Part shown: positions 7,567-15,622 of the stretch, in pieces | Layout: every line of letters starts with the position of its first letter | Position numbering within the stretch: position 1 is the stretch's first letter | From: a virus | DNA length: 27,518 nt | Virus record (IMG/VR): IMGVR_UViG_3300029908_000118 | Coordinates: 1 to 27,518 of that record | Reading direction: 5' to 3' (one strand) | Program-made: the position numbers and the translations under genes | Notes under the pieces: model-generated | What the model saw: only the letters and a program-made list of their open reading frames with translations | What the model was told of the DNA's origin: nothing | Databases searched by the model: none

Positions 7567-7790
7567 TGAAACTGGATATTGTCCCTAAAGATAAGCAGAT
7601 GGCGGATAATGCCAAGAAGGTTTTGAATGATAGCCTCGCAGAAGAATACGATACGGTGATTGTTTTTGGGTTTAAGGACGGGAATATTCAAATGAAGATA
7701 AGCGCGACATCAAGTATTTTGACTTTGGTTGGCGCGCTGGAAGCTGCAAAGCTAAACTTGCTTTCTGCTGGTGGCTATTCTGATGACTAG
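7563..7790 (+). CDS. Small phage protein of unknown function (75 aa)
   Basis: The ATG overlaps the previous stop; a second ATG at 7566 is equally possible. The sequence holds YDTVIVFGFKDGNIQMKIS and then LVGALEAAKLNLLSAGG. This resembles a group of small phage proteins with a 'VVVxxxxDGxxxxxxS...LxxLExAKxxLL' pattern, found among late or DNA metabolism genes. No catalytic residues or domain name can be given. It sits between two connector genes. Confidence 0.6.
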   Translation: MMKLDIVPKDKQMADNAKKVLNDSLAEEYDTVIVFGFKDGNIQMKISATSSILTLVGALEAAKLNLLSAGGYSDD

Positions 7791-7796
7791 GCTAGG

Positions 7797-7805
7797 CATG
7801 ACAAC
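7797..7805 (-). promoter_or_regulatory. Recurrent intergenic motif GTTGTCATG, reverse copy
   Basis: CATGACAAC on the plus strand is the exact reverse complement of GTTGTCATG, in the 37-base gap between 7790 and 7828. On the minus strand it follows the AT-rich block CTATAAATTAG. The opposite orientation to the other copies argues against a simple late promoter and towards a protein-binding site. Confidence 0.25.
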
Positions 7806-7827
7806 AGCAACTAATTTATAGTGCGCC

Positions 7828-8121
7828 ATGCCTATCTTTCTGGACACTGAAAGCCGCCCCACGCTTGCCATTGCGGTATGCGATAGGTGCCATTTTAAGT
7901 ATCCGTGGGATATGCTGATGCGGGATGGCAACCAATCCGGCCTGATGGTTTGCCAGAAATGCCGCGATCCGATTGATCCTTATCGTTTGCCGCCGCCGCC
8001 GCCGGATAGGATTGGGCTGAAATGGGCGCGGCCTGATGTTCCGATTAGTGCAACGAGTGCTGATGTCGTAACACCGATTATTACGCCTTCTTACCCCTTT
8101 GATGATTCGGATGTTGACTGA
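7828..8121 (+). CDS. Zinc-ribbon phage protein (97 aa)
   Basis: Two CxxC knuckles, CDRC (residues 18-21) and CQKC (42-45), are spaced 20 residues apart. They are followed by DPIDPYRLPPPPPDRIGLKW, a proline-rich stretch that recurs in phage homologues with the pattern 'CDRCxxKY...GLxVCxxCxDxxDPYRLP...RPD'. It probably binds one structural zinc. The family is usually found among head-tail connector genes, as here, but its role is not known to me. The ribosome binding site is weak. The last base of the stop overlaps the next ATG at 8121. Confidence 0.65.
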   Translation: MPIFLDTESRPTLAIAVCDRCHFKYPWDMLMRDGNQSGLMVCQKCRDPIDPYRLPPPPPDRIGLKWARPDVPISATSADVVTPIITPSYPFDDSDVD

Positions 8122-8765
8122 TGGCTTACGTCCTAACCTATAACGATCTTGTAAATCAGATCACCAATTACTGCGTGCGGGTTGGCGATACGGATTTTGC
8201 TAACGAGATTCCGCTTTTCGTTCGGCAAGCAGAAAATAAGTGTGCAAGGGATATTAAGTCGCTTATTTATAAAACTTATTCGGCTTTCAATCTTGTGGCT
8301 GGCACACCGATTTACCAAAAGCCTGCGCTCTGGCGTGAGACTGTTAGCTTGTGGTTTGGCAATGGTACTAATAACAACACGCGGAATTATCTTATTCCAT
8401 CAGGTTATGAATTTTGCCGTGCTTACTGGCCTGATGATACGCAGACAGCGCCGCCGATTTATTACACCGATACCACGCAGAATAATATCCTGATCTGCCC
8501 CACGCCGGATCAAGATTACCCTGCTGAATGGGTTTATTATGGCAATCCGCCTTACCTGGATACGCTTAATCAAACTAATATCATCACAGAAACGGTGCCG
8601 GAATTGTTGATATATGCTAGTCTTGTGGAAGCATCGGATTACCTGAAGAACGGCGAGGATTTTCAGCGCCACATGGATTCTTATAACCGCGTGCTGCAAA
8701 CGGTGGATGTTGAGGACAAAGGCCGCATATCAGACGGCGGTACAGTGAGAGGGCAATCGGTATGA
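8121..8765 (+). CDS. Head-tail adaptor protein, SU10 adaptor type
   Basis: The 214-residue sequence follows the SU10-type adaptor pattern. YNDLVNQITNYCVRVGDTDF and then IPLFVRQAENKCARDI form the N-terminal helices; IPSGYEFCRAYW, then PPIYYTDTTQNNILICPTPD and YPAEWVYYGNPPYLDTLNQT form the beta core; and ETVPELLIYASLVEASDYL forms the C-terminal helix. Such proteins bind below the portal ring and connect it to the tail nozzle. Its coexistence with the gp4-like protein at 6487 suggests a two-layer neck. The next gene overlaps its stop. Confidence 0.75.
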   Translation: MAYVLTYNDLVNQITNYCVRVGDTDFANEIPLFVRQAENKCARDIKSLIYKTYSAFNLVAGTPIYQKPALWRETVSLWFGNGTNNNTRNYLIPSGYEFCRAYWPDDTQTAPPIYYTDTTQNNILICPTPDQDYPAEWVYYGNPPYLDTLNQTNIITETVPELLIYASLVEASDYLKNGEDFQRHMDSYNRVLQTVDVEDKGRISDGGTVRGQSV

Positions 8766-10924
8766 CTAGTTTTACAGACATCTATTCGGGCTTGCCGATA
8801 AACCCTACTGAAGTAGCGTACAACCCGCTTACGATTAGCGCGAACACGGCTCTATCTTGGCCTTCGGTTGCGGTTGAGGGCGACTATATCGCTGCTGGAA
8901 TTATGCAGATCACGGCGACTACGATTGGGCTTGAAGTGCTTTTGCCTGATGCCACGCAAGCAAGTCCTGGTACGTCTATTCTGTTTCAGAATGTTGGTTC
9001 ACATGCTTTCACGGTGACGGACAGTAGCGGCAATACAGTGCAAAGTTGTGCGCCTGGCCTGTCGAATTATATTTATCTTACCAATAACACGACAACGACG
9101 GGTTCATGGGCTGTCATTCTTTTCGGTGCTAATTCTGCCACAGTTAATGCAAGTGCTTTGGCCGGTGCTGGCCTACTGGCAATCGCAACTACGCTCAATC
9201 AGAACAGCCCGATTACTGCGGTAAGCGGTTCTTATACATTAGGCTCTGGTGATAGGGCAAACACGATTCGCAATACGGGCGGTTCAGTTGCTTATTCCAC
9301 GCAGTCACCTTCTGTGCTTGGAAATGGCTGGTACGCGCAGGTTAAGAATAGCGGTAGTGGCACTATCACGATTACGCCAGGTAGCGGCACGATTGATGGA
9401 AATAGCAATCTTGTATTGAATCCTGGGAGTTCCGCCATGGTGGCGACTGATGGGACGAATTTTTACTCGCTTTTTGTATCAAATAATTCGACTTTTTCCT
9501 ACACACGCTTGGTGTTGTCCGTTGCAGGAAGTTCGAATATCACCCTGACATCAACAGAGGCGGCTTTTTCGATTTTATCTTTTACTGGGGCACTCACAGG
9601 GAATATCAATATTTATGCCCCTGCAGCGGTGACAGAATGGATTGTGGAAAATAACACGACTGGTTCTTATACGGCGACGTTCACAACGCTTGCAGGAACG
9701 GGCGTCACTTTATCAACCAATGGGAATATTCCCGCCGCTGGTGTCAATCCTTGCTATTGTGACGGCACGAATATCCGACTTGGTGTTACGATTCCGTCTG
9801 CGGCGATTGCTGGTATTATGGGCGGAACGGGCATCGTTGTCGGTGTCACTTCAAGTATCGCAACGGTTTCTATTTCTTCAACGGGTGTGAGCGCAGGAAG
9901 CTATGGTGATTCACTTGATATTCCTAGTTTTATTGTAAACTCTCAGGGGCAACTGACATCAGCATCGAGTTACCCACTGGTTTCAAGCAATGGGAATTTT
10001 ACTGTTAGCGGGAATTTGGCTGTAACAGGAAGTGCGACTTTCTCAAGCGGCACTGTTAGCACATCATCAAATGGCGGCCCACTCGCGGGCCTCAGAAACC
10101 GTATTATCAATGGCGACATGCCAGTTAGCCAGCGTTACGGTTCTTCTTCCATCACGTTAACGGCTGGAGTTGCTGGTTATGTTATTGATCGCTGGCTGGC
10201 TGTTTCTGTTGGGGCAAATAGTACGGCTGGCCAGACTACGGGAACGGGTGGAAACCGTAACGCCTATCAGATAAACGGCGCAGCGGGGGTTACGCAGCAG
10301 CAGTTTCTTCACAGAATTGAATCCATAAATATTTATGATCTCGAAGGAGATACGGTAACGCTTTCTGCGGTGTTGGCAAATAGTTTGCTGAACACAATTA
10401 CTTGGGCGGCATATTATGCCAACAGTACCAATAATTTTTCTGCCGTCACTAGCATTGCATCTGGAAGCTTTACTGTGACAGAAACACCGACAAAATACTC
10501 TGCGCAGATATCTTTGCCATCCGGTGCCGAAAATGGCGTTGAGATAATGTTTTATGTTGGCGCACAAACATCAGGTTACTGGACAGTAACGGATGTGCAA
10601 TTGGAGCAGGGAACTGTTGCAACGCCGTACGAAAGATTGTCTTACGGCTTAGAGTATCTGCTTTGCTGCCGTTATTGTTATGTCGTGAATTCTAATTATC
10701 CTATCTACGCTGGTGCCTATCAAATGAGTGGTTTCGGTGCGGCTAATTTTACCTATTTTCCAACGCCCATGCTTGGCGCACCAACTATTATCGGATTGAC
10801 ATCTACAGGGTTGCCTACGGTGAGCGCCGGAAACATTACGCCGACAGGTTTTGCCCTGGAATGGACATCTTCCGGTAATTATAATTCGGGCACGTTTTAT
10901 TATCAAGCATCGGCGGAGCTATAG
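8762..10924 (+). CDS. Tail fiber protein with C-terminal carbohydrate-binding-like domain
   Basis: The 720-residue protein has a common phage fiber N-terminus (MTSFTDIYSGLPINPTEVAY, then ALSWPSVAVEGDYIAAGIMQ and LPDATQASPGTSILFQNVGS). ALAGAGLLAIATTLNQ and long Thr/Ser/Gly/Asn-rich beta repeats follow. From about residue 445 (GLRNRIINGDMPVSQRYG) to about 655 runs a jelly-roll module seen in many tail fibers: YVIDRWLAVSV, FLHRIESINIYDLEGDTVTL, PTKYSAQISLPSG, and VQLEQGTVATPYERLSYGL followed by LLCCRYCYV. It is the main candidate receptor-binding protein. The N-terminus probably attaches to the virion. No depolymerase active site was recognised. Confidence 0.8.
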   Translation: MTSFTDIYSGLPINPTEVAYNPLTISANTALSWPSVAVEGDYIAAGIMQITATTIGLEVLLPDATQASPGTSILFQNVGSHAFTVTDSSGNTVQSCAPGLSNYIYLTNNTTTTGSWAVILFGANSATVNASALAGAGLLAIATTLNQNSPITAVSGSYTLGSGDRANTIRNTGGSVAYSTQSPSVLGNGWYAQVKNSGSGTITITPGSGTIDGNSNLVLNPGSSAMVATDGTNFYSLFVSNNSTFSYTRLVLSVAGSSNITLTSTEAAFSILSFTGALTGNINIYAPAAVTEWIVENNTTGSYTATFTTLAGTGVTLSTNGNIPAAGVNPCYCDGTNIRLGVTIPSAAIAGIMGGTGIVVGVTSSIATVSISSTGVSAGSYGDSLDIPSFIVNSQGQLTSASSYPLVSSNGNFTVSGNLAVTGSATFSSGTVSTSSNGGPLAGLRNRIINGDMPVSQRYGSSSITLTAGVAGYVIDRWLAVSVGANSTAGQTTGTGGNRNAYQINGAAGVTQQQFLHRIESINIYDLEGDTVTLSAVLANSLLNTITWAAYYANSTNNFSAVTSIASGSFTVTETPTKYSAQISLPSGAENGVEIMFYVGAQTSGYWTVTDVQLEQGTVATPYERLSYGLEYLLCCRYCYVVNSNYPIYAGAYQMSGFGAANFTYFPTPMLGAPTIIGLTSTGLPTVSAGNITPTGFALEWTSSGNYNSGTFYYQASAEL

Positions 10925-11080
10925 ATGAATTACACTTACGCACTCACTGCCACAACTATCATTCTTAGAAGCGATGGGGCTTTTATTCCTGCTGACGCTA
11001 ATAATTCAGACTATCGTGCGTATCTGGCATGGTTGGCAGAAGGCAACACGCCCACACCGTATTCTTCTGAAGGAACCTAA
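10925..11080 (+). CDS. Small tail-associated protein (51 aa)
   Basis: The ATG directly follows the fiber stop and the TAA overlaps the ATG of the nozzle gene (TAATG), so the frame is coupled on both sides. The product contains ILRSDGAFIPADANNSDYRA and YLAWLAEGNTPTPY. This is the 'IPxDxxNxDYxxYLxWLxxGNxPxP' pattern found in small tail proteins and tail fiber assembly proteins of many phages. It is probably a virion or fiber-assembly component. Confidence 0.65.
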   Translation: MNYTYALTATTIILRSDGAFIPADANNSDYRAYLAWLAEGNTPTPYSSEGT

Positions 11081-12618
11081 TGCCACCAGATCAGCCGCAG
11101 CAACCACCTTCAGCTATGAGGCTCGCGACATTACAAAGCGCGCCAGGAATACGCAGGGACGGGACTAAATTCGCAAGCAAGGCTTATGTGGATGGCCAAT
11201 GGGTGCGCTTTAATCAGCGCAGTCTGCCGCAGAAAATCGGCGGCTATCGTCAGATTACCGATCAATTCGCTGGCCCGTCTTATGGGTGTGAACTGGTAAC
11301 GCGCAACGGGATAAATTATTTCACGTCAGGAAGCGCCAACGTCATTCAGCAGGTGCAGTTTGATCAATTTGGCTACGGCGCAGGAATATATGATCGCACG
11401 CCGTCAGGATTTGCGGCTAGTCCGAATAATATCTATTCCATGGACAGCATGTATGATGCAACTGATAATGATTCTCAAGTTCTAGTTCACGGCGCACCGA
11501 ATTTGCTTGATCTTACTAGCTCAACTCAAACGCCTGTTTATATTGGTGATAACTACGGCACGGCGGCGCTGACATCTGCTGGAATATCAGTATCAGGCGG
11601 GGTTTGTGTGCTTTGGCCTTTCGCAGTGGCCTATGATAATGATGGTTTGGTTAATTGGTCAGATGCCAATATGCCAACTAGCTGGACACCAGGTACCGGT
11701 TCCCAAGCAGGTAACGCAAGGATTGCCTCAAGCAAGATTATAAAGGGCACGCCATTACGCGGCGGTGCAGATAATGCCCCGTCAGGGTTATTCTGGTCGT
11801 TAGATTCCTTGCATGTGCTGTCCTATCAGGGCGGCACGGTGTTTTTCAGTTCGGATTTCGTTGGAGCAACGCAGCTTTTGGGGCAAAATGCTCCTGTTGA
11901 GTACAACGGGATTTATTTCTGGCCGACAGCAACGCGGCAGTTCATGACTTACAACGGCACGCTTCAGGTGGTGCAAAACCTGATGAATGTGGATGATTTC
12001 TTTAATAACCTAAACTGGCAGTACCGCAATCTGGTTTGGGGCTTTGCGAATTACATTCAAAATGAGATATGGTGGCTTTACCCACGCGGGACAGCAACCT
12101 ACTGCACCAATGCCGTGATTTATAATCTGGCCCTGAATACTTGGTATGACACGGAAATTTCCCGCAGCTCAGGAATATTTGGCACGTCTTTCCGCTGGCC
12201 AGTGATGTTTGATACGCAGCCCACGGCGGAAGGCACCTATCCGCTTTGGCAGCATGAATATAATTATGATCAGTATATTGGGAATATCGTCACTGCTATT
12301 CCGGCCTATATCGAAACAGCGGATTTAACATTGATTGCCGACGGTATGCAGGGAATAGATCAGAATATCTATATTGATTATGTCGAGCCTGATTTCGTGC
12401 AGAATGGCGATGTCACGCTGACTGTAAACACGCAGAAATTCTCAAATAGTCCTGTTGTTCCTTTTGGGCCTTATACCTTTGATGACACAACGCAATATAT
12501 TAACCCGCGTTGCCAAGGGAGGCAGTTGCGGTTTCGATTTGATAGCAATACGGCTGGCGGGTTCTTTGAATTGGGTAAAACCACCGTGCGTTGGAAGCCA
12601 GGGGACAAGCGCCCATGA
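11080..12618 (+). CDS. P22 gp10-like tail nozzle / packaged-DNA stabilisation protein
   Basis: The 512-residue product has the N-terminal signature ATLQSAPGIRRDGTKFASKA, then YVDGQWVRFNQRSLPQKIGG. It continues with repeated beta-propeller-like segments (LVNWSDANMPTSW, GLFWSLDSLHVLS and others) and a C-terminal beta domain ending in FELGKTTVRWKPGDKRP. This is the family that forms the tail nozzle or hub under the adaptor in P22-like podoviruses and seals packaged DNA. Its length is close to the family norm. Its presence is a main argument for a short-tailed phage, together with the absence of tape-measure, tube or sheath genes. Confidence 0.8.
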   Translation: MPPDQPQQPPSAMRLATLQSAPGIRRDGTKFASKAYVDGQWVRFNQRSLPQKIGGYRQITDQFAGPSYGCELVTRNGINYFTSGSANVIQQVQFDQFGYGAGIYDRTPSGFAASPNNIYSMDSMYDATDNDSQVLVHGAPNLLDLTSSTQTPVYIGDNYGTAALTSAGISVSGGVCVLWPFAVAYDNDGLVNWSDANMPTSWTPGTGSQAGNARIASSKIIKGTPLRGGADNAPSGLFWSLDSLHVLSYQGGTVFFSSDFVGATQLLGQNAPVEYNGIYFWPTATRQFMTYNGTLQVVQNLMNVDDFFNNLNWQYRNLVWGFANYIQNEIWWLYPRGTATYCTNAVIYNLALNTWYDTEISRSSGIFGTSFRWPVMFDTQPTAEGTYPLWQHEYNYDQYIGNIVTAIPAYIETADLTLIADGMQGIDQNIYIDYVEPDFVQNGDVTLTVNTQKFSNSPVVPFGPYTFDDTTQYINPRCQGRQLRFRFDSNTAGGFFELGKTTVRWKPGDKRP

Positions 12619-12848
12619 CGCGGGTGGCCTTTCCTGATTATATGTCGCTCGATGATTGGGCCGCGTCGCTCAAGACTAATTTCCCCAAGGGGAATATCCC
12701 GCCAATCAAGGCTTTTCCTAATTGGCAGACTTGGGCAAAATTCTTTATCGGCTTGCCTTATTTCTCCGGCTACCGCATCCCGCACCCAAACCAGAATGAA
12801 ACATGGCAGCAATGGGCCAGGAAGCTAATCCAAGTGCTTTATGTTTAA
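12615..12848 (+). CDS. Small protein with W-x2-W-A repeats (77 aa)
   Basis: ATG at 12615 overlaps the nozzle stop (ATGA), which fixes the start. A longer in-frame extension to 12591 lies inside the nozzle gene and is less likely. The protein shows three related elements, DDWAASL, NWQTWAKFF and TWQQWARKL, each an amphipathic helix around WA. Comparable short proteins follow nozzle genes in other phages and are likely tail or virion accessories, but no function is assigned. Confidence 0.6.
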   Translation: MTRVAFPDYMSLDDWAASLKTNFPKGNIPPIKAFPNWQTWAKFFIGLPYFSGYRIPHPNQNETWQQWARKLIQVLYV

Positions 12849-12969
12849 GCATGAGCATGGTATATAGGGGGTTGTCATATCATTACCCGCAGCGGTGAGA
12901 AACTGCACAACGGGGTAGTAAATTGACGCTACAAACCTTGGCTGGACTGAAAAGTTAGGCGATCCGCGA
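12849..12969. other. Longest non-coding gap of the late region
   Basis: No convincing gene lies in this 121-base gap. It contains an extended -10-like TGgTATATA at 12858-12866 and GTTGTCAT at 12871-12878. GGGG at 12912-12915 lies upstream of an ATT at 12922, the first sense codon of the downstream frame after an in-frame stop. It may therefore be a promoter and leader for the ejection module. A 15-codon ORF at 12851-12898 was considered and rejected. Confidence 0.4.
12871..12878 (+). promoter_or_regulatory. Recurrent intergenic motif GTTGTCAT, copy 3
   Basis: GTTGTCAT followed by A instead of G lies four bases after the -10-like TATATA (12861-12866). If that box is used, the motif would fall at the transcription start. 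It is in the gap before the ejection module. Confidence 0.25.
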
Positions 12970-13728
12970 TTGGGACGTTCGATGATTCAGCAGCACAAAA
13001 CTGCCGAGAAAATTAACGAGATATTGAATCATCCAGAGGTGTACCCTTGGGTGAAGGGTAAGAAAATTGATCCGTTTGAAATGACTGCCTTTTTGCAGCG
13101 GCCTCAGAATCTAGGGCTAGTTGGGGAATATGGATGTTTCATTGTCGTAAAGCACCAGATCGGTATCTATGAGTTTCACACGTCGATTGTGCCGGAAGGA
13201 CAAGGCGCTTGGGCGACTAATTTCTTTCTGCATGGCCTGAATTGGATGTTTACGAAAACCGATGCGTGCGAATTGCTCACCAAATGCCCAAGAAATAATC
13301 CGGCAACGAAAATGGCGGCACGCCGGGTAGGGTTTAAGGAATCTTTCAGCACGCGCCCAATCTGGCCAACTGATAACGGGCCTGTTGAGGTTGATGTATA
13401 TAGCATGTCTATTCAGGAATGGGCAACCAAAGATCCATTTATTACAAAGCGCGGCGTGGAATTTCATGATGAATTAGAAGCCCAGTATAAGAAGTTGGGT
13501 AAGAATCTTCCGCTTCATGATGAAGATCCAATCCATGATAGGTATGTCGGCGCAACCGTTATGATGTTTGAAAACGGCCAGTACAACAAAGCAATTAGTT
13601 TTTACAACCGATGGGCCGCAATGAGCGATTACCAAGTGGTTAAGGTTTTGAGCGCGCAGCCTTTGATTGTCGATATTCGGGAATCGAAGCTACGCATCAC
13701 TGATAACAAATTTTACGTGGAGGAATAG
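12970..13728 (+). CDS. GNAT-fold acyltransferase-like phage protein of the ejection module
   Basis: The region YEFHTSIVPEGQGAWATNFF, then LNWMFTKTDACELLTKCPRN and NPATKMAARRVGFKESF, is a GNAT-type core. It has a strand with H, a P-loop-like segment with a degenerate acetyl-CoA motif, then 'TxxPxxNxxAxxxAxxxGF'. Phage proteins of this shape (DUF2824-like, related to T7 gp13-type internal proteins) sit next to ejection protein genes. Whether it is catalytic is unclear. The start is uncertain: TTG at 12970, ATG at 12982 (GGGA upstream), or ATT at 12922 preceded by GGGG. The frame is open back to 12922, and those residues (NLGWTEKLGDPRLG) look plausible. The next gene follows by one base. Confidence 0.65.
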   Translation: MGRSMIQQHKTAEKINEILNHPEVYPWVKGKKIDPFEMTAFLQRPQNLGLVGEYGCFIVVKHQIGIYEFHTSIVPEGQGAWATNFFLHGLNWMFTKTDACELLTKCPRNNPATKMAARRVGFKESFSTRPIWPTDNGPVEVDVYSMSIQEWATKDPFITKRGVEFHDELEAQYKKLGKNLPLHDEDPIHDRYVGATVMMFENGQYNKAISFYNRWAAMSDYQVVKVLSAQPLIVDIRESKLRITDNKFYVEE

Positions 13729-13729
13729 G

Positions 13730-15622
13730 ATGCCAACAGGCGGAGCAGATGTAGCAATACCCTTACTTGGGGACGCAATCGGGACAACGGCGGCAGGTGC
13801 TTTGGGAACCGCCGCTGAAGGGGCTTTGATCGGTGGCGGTGTTTCTGCCATAACCGGCGGTAATATAGGCAAGGGAGCATTATATGGCGGCCTGACTGGT
13901 GGCGGAGCAAGTCTTGCAGGAAGTGCTATAGGTGGTGCAGGTGCTGGCATTGGTGGTTTAGGCTCTATCTTTGGTGGCGGCTCTAGTGCTGGAAGCAATC
14001 TAGCTAGTACCGCAGCAGACGGATCGCAGAATTTCGATCAGGTTATAGCGAATAACGCGGCGGCTGCACCTTCTGCGGCTTCAACGGGTGCGTCAGTTCC
14101 AACCAGCACTGTTGCTAATATAGTAAGCAAGGCACTAGGGGGCGGTAATAGCTCAGGCTCAACCAGCAGCGGCCTACTCGGGAATAATCCGCTTGCATCG
14201 CTTGGGATTCTGGCGAATGGATTGAGTTCCTATAATACTTCACAGGCCAATCAGAAAGCTTTGGCGCAGCAGCAGGCGCAGCAAAACCAACTTAATCAAA
14301 ACCTTTACAACAATGTCAGCAATTTCACGCCGCTCAACCGCCAGCTTTCCGTTACGCCGCAAACCGTTGGAAACCTGAATAACTACGGACAAGCTGGTTA
14401 CACAGGTTGGAATGGCCAAGGCGGTAATCAGCTTTTCTATAACAACGTCAATCCTGCTTCCTATAATGTTCCTCAAATGAAAGGTGGTGGTAAGGTTAAT
14501 TACGCAAGCGGTGGTATCATGGATGCGTTGCCTTCTGGCCTTTATGATATTTTCGATAAGATCCGTAGCAATCCTGATATCGCGAATATGCAAAGCAATC
14601 CCGTAAATTCCCCGCAAGTATCTTCTAACGCGCCCAATTCTTTCCCCATTGGGATGCAATCTGCTTATAAAAAAGGCGGCAAAGTAAACTACGCAAGCGG
14701 CGGAAACGCTCAATCAGAGCTTACGCCAACGCAGCAGTATTACACGAATATCCTGAATAATCTGATAAACCCTAATGAGGGCCGTCAGGTGCAAGCACCG
14801 GCAGCGCAAACACGGCAATTGCCGGATCAGGGTTCGGATTTAGCCAATGCCATGAAGTCTATGTATGCAACTGCCTTCGATCCAACCACCGGCGCAAACG
14901 CAATTACGCCGACGCACGCGAATAACCCCATGACTTATAATCTTAATAGCCAAGTTTATCCGCAAGCCAATCAAGCTACGCGCGTGCAAGCAGCACTAAC
15001 AGGACAGCCTTATGCCAAGGGCGGCGGCGTTAAAGCACCCAAGGTTAAGGGTTTACAGATATCGAAAACCACTCAGCTAACCTTGCCGCTCGCAAGTCAG
15101 GGGTTAAGCGGTAATCTTCAGCCGCAGCAGCAGTTGCCCACGCAGCCGACAATGGGGTCTCAACAAATACCGCAAGGACTTGCAGGTGGTGGATTGCCAA
15201 AGATTCTTGATAAGCCGCAGCGGAATATGGGTTTGCCGATGGAGTCTATGCCTAATCGGATACATCCAAATCTTACTGGCATGATGCCGAATAGGTTTAA
15301 TCCCTCGAATCCTAATCTGAATCTAAGTCCACTAAGAATGATGGCGCAGGGCGGGGCCTTAAGTGGATCGGAAGATGGCCAAGCGGATACAATTCCAGCC
15401 AAACTTTCGGACGGCGAATATGTGGTGCCGGCGGATGTGATTTCTAGCCTTGGAAATGGCAACAACGATGCTGGAGCAAAAGTGGTAGATCAAATGGTTA
15501 AGAATATCAGAGTGCATAAATCAGTAAATCCGCCTGGTGTTAAAGGCGCGAAAGGAAAGTTGCCGCCAAAGGCAAAACCTATTGTGCAGTATATTAAGAA
15601 AAGAAAGGTAACCAAGTCATGA
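13730..15622 (+). CDS. Internal virion (DNA ejection) protein with KGG and SDGEYVVPAD motifs
   Basis: The start at 13730 is preceded by a perfect GGAGG at 13719-13723. The 630-residue protein has a Gly/Ala-rich N-terminal half with hydrophobic glycine zippers (residues 15-85) that could enter membranes, then a Gln/Asn-rich part. The C-terminal signature SEDGQADTIPAKLSDGEYVV followed by PADVISSLGNGNNDAGAK is widespread in podophage ejection proteins. GGKVNYASGG occurs twice (14483-14515 and 14675-14704), and AKGGGVK and AQGGALSG also occur. It probably leaves the capsid with DNA and helps form a channel. It is the first of four clustered large virion proteins; the next gene overlaps its stop. 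Confidence 0.65.
   Translation: MPTGGADVAIPLLGDAIGTTAAGALGTAAEGALIGGGVSAITGGNIGKGALYGGLTGGGASLAGSAIGGAGAGIGGLGSIFGGGSSAGSNLASTAADGSQNFDQVIANNAAAAPSAASTGASVPTSTVANIVSKALGGGNSSGSTSSGLLGNNPLASLGILANGLSSYNTSQANQKALAQQQAQQNQLNQNLYNNVSNFTPLNRQLSVTPQTVGNLNNYGQAGYTGWNGQGGNQLFYNNVNPASYNVPQMKGGGKVNYASGGIMDALPSGLYDIFDKIRSNPDIANMQSNPVNSPQVSSNAPNSFPIGMQSAYKKGGKVNYASGGNAQSELTPTQQYYTNILNNLINPNEGRQVQAPAAQTRQLPDQGSDLANAMKSMYATAFDPTTGANAITPTHANNPMTYNLNSQVYPQANQATRVQAALTGQPYAKGGGVKAPKVKGLQISKTTQLTLPLASQGLSGNLQPQQQLPTQPTMGSQQIPQGLAGGGLPKILDKPQRNMGLPMESMPNRIHPNLTGMMPNRFNPSNPNLNLSPLRMMAQGGALSGSEDGQADTIPAKLSDGEYVVPADVISSLGNGNNDAGAKVVDQMVKNIRVHKSVNPPGVKGAKGKLPPKAKPIVQYIKKRKVTKS
14477..14704 (+). repeat. Protein-level repeat GGKVNYASGG with synonymous divergence
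   Basis: Copy 1 (14477-14515) reads MKGGGKVNYASGGI and copy 2 (14666-14704) YKKGGKVNYASGGN. The ten shared residues GGKVNYASGG are encoded with different synonymous codons at seven positions (for example GGT/GGC, AAG/AAA, GTT/GTA, AAT/AAC). This points to selection on the peptide rather than recent DNA duplication. Confidence 0.8.

Noticed and set aside
7791-7827. Sigma70 promoter with ATGACA and TATAGT on the plus strand
   Set aside because: The spacer would be only 13 bases, too short for a standard promoter.
12851-12898. 15-codon ORF MSMVYRGLSYHYPQR in the gap before the GNAT gene, reminiscent of the YRG start of DUF4278-type proteins
   Set aside because: Too short, no ribosome binding site, and the resemblance covers only a few residues.
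14240-14713. Leftward 157-codon frame opposite the first ejection protein
   Set aside because: It has no family pattern or ribosome binding site, and the plus-strand gene has clear motifs and synonymous codon divergence in the same stretch.
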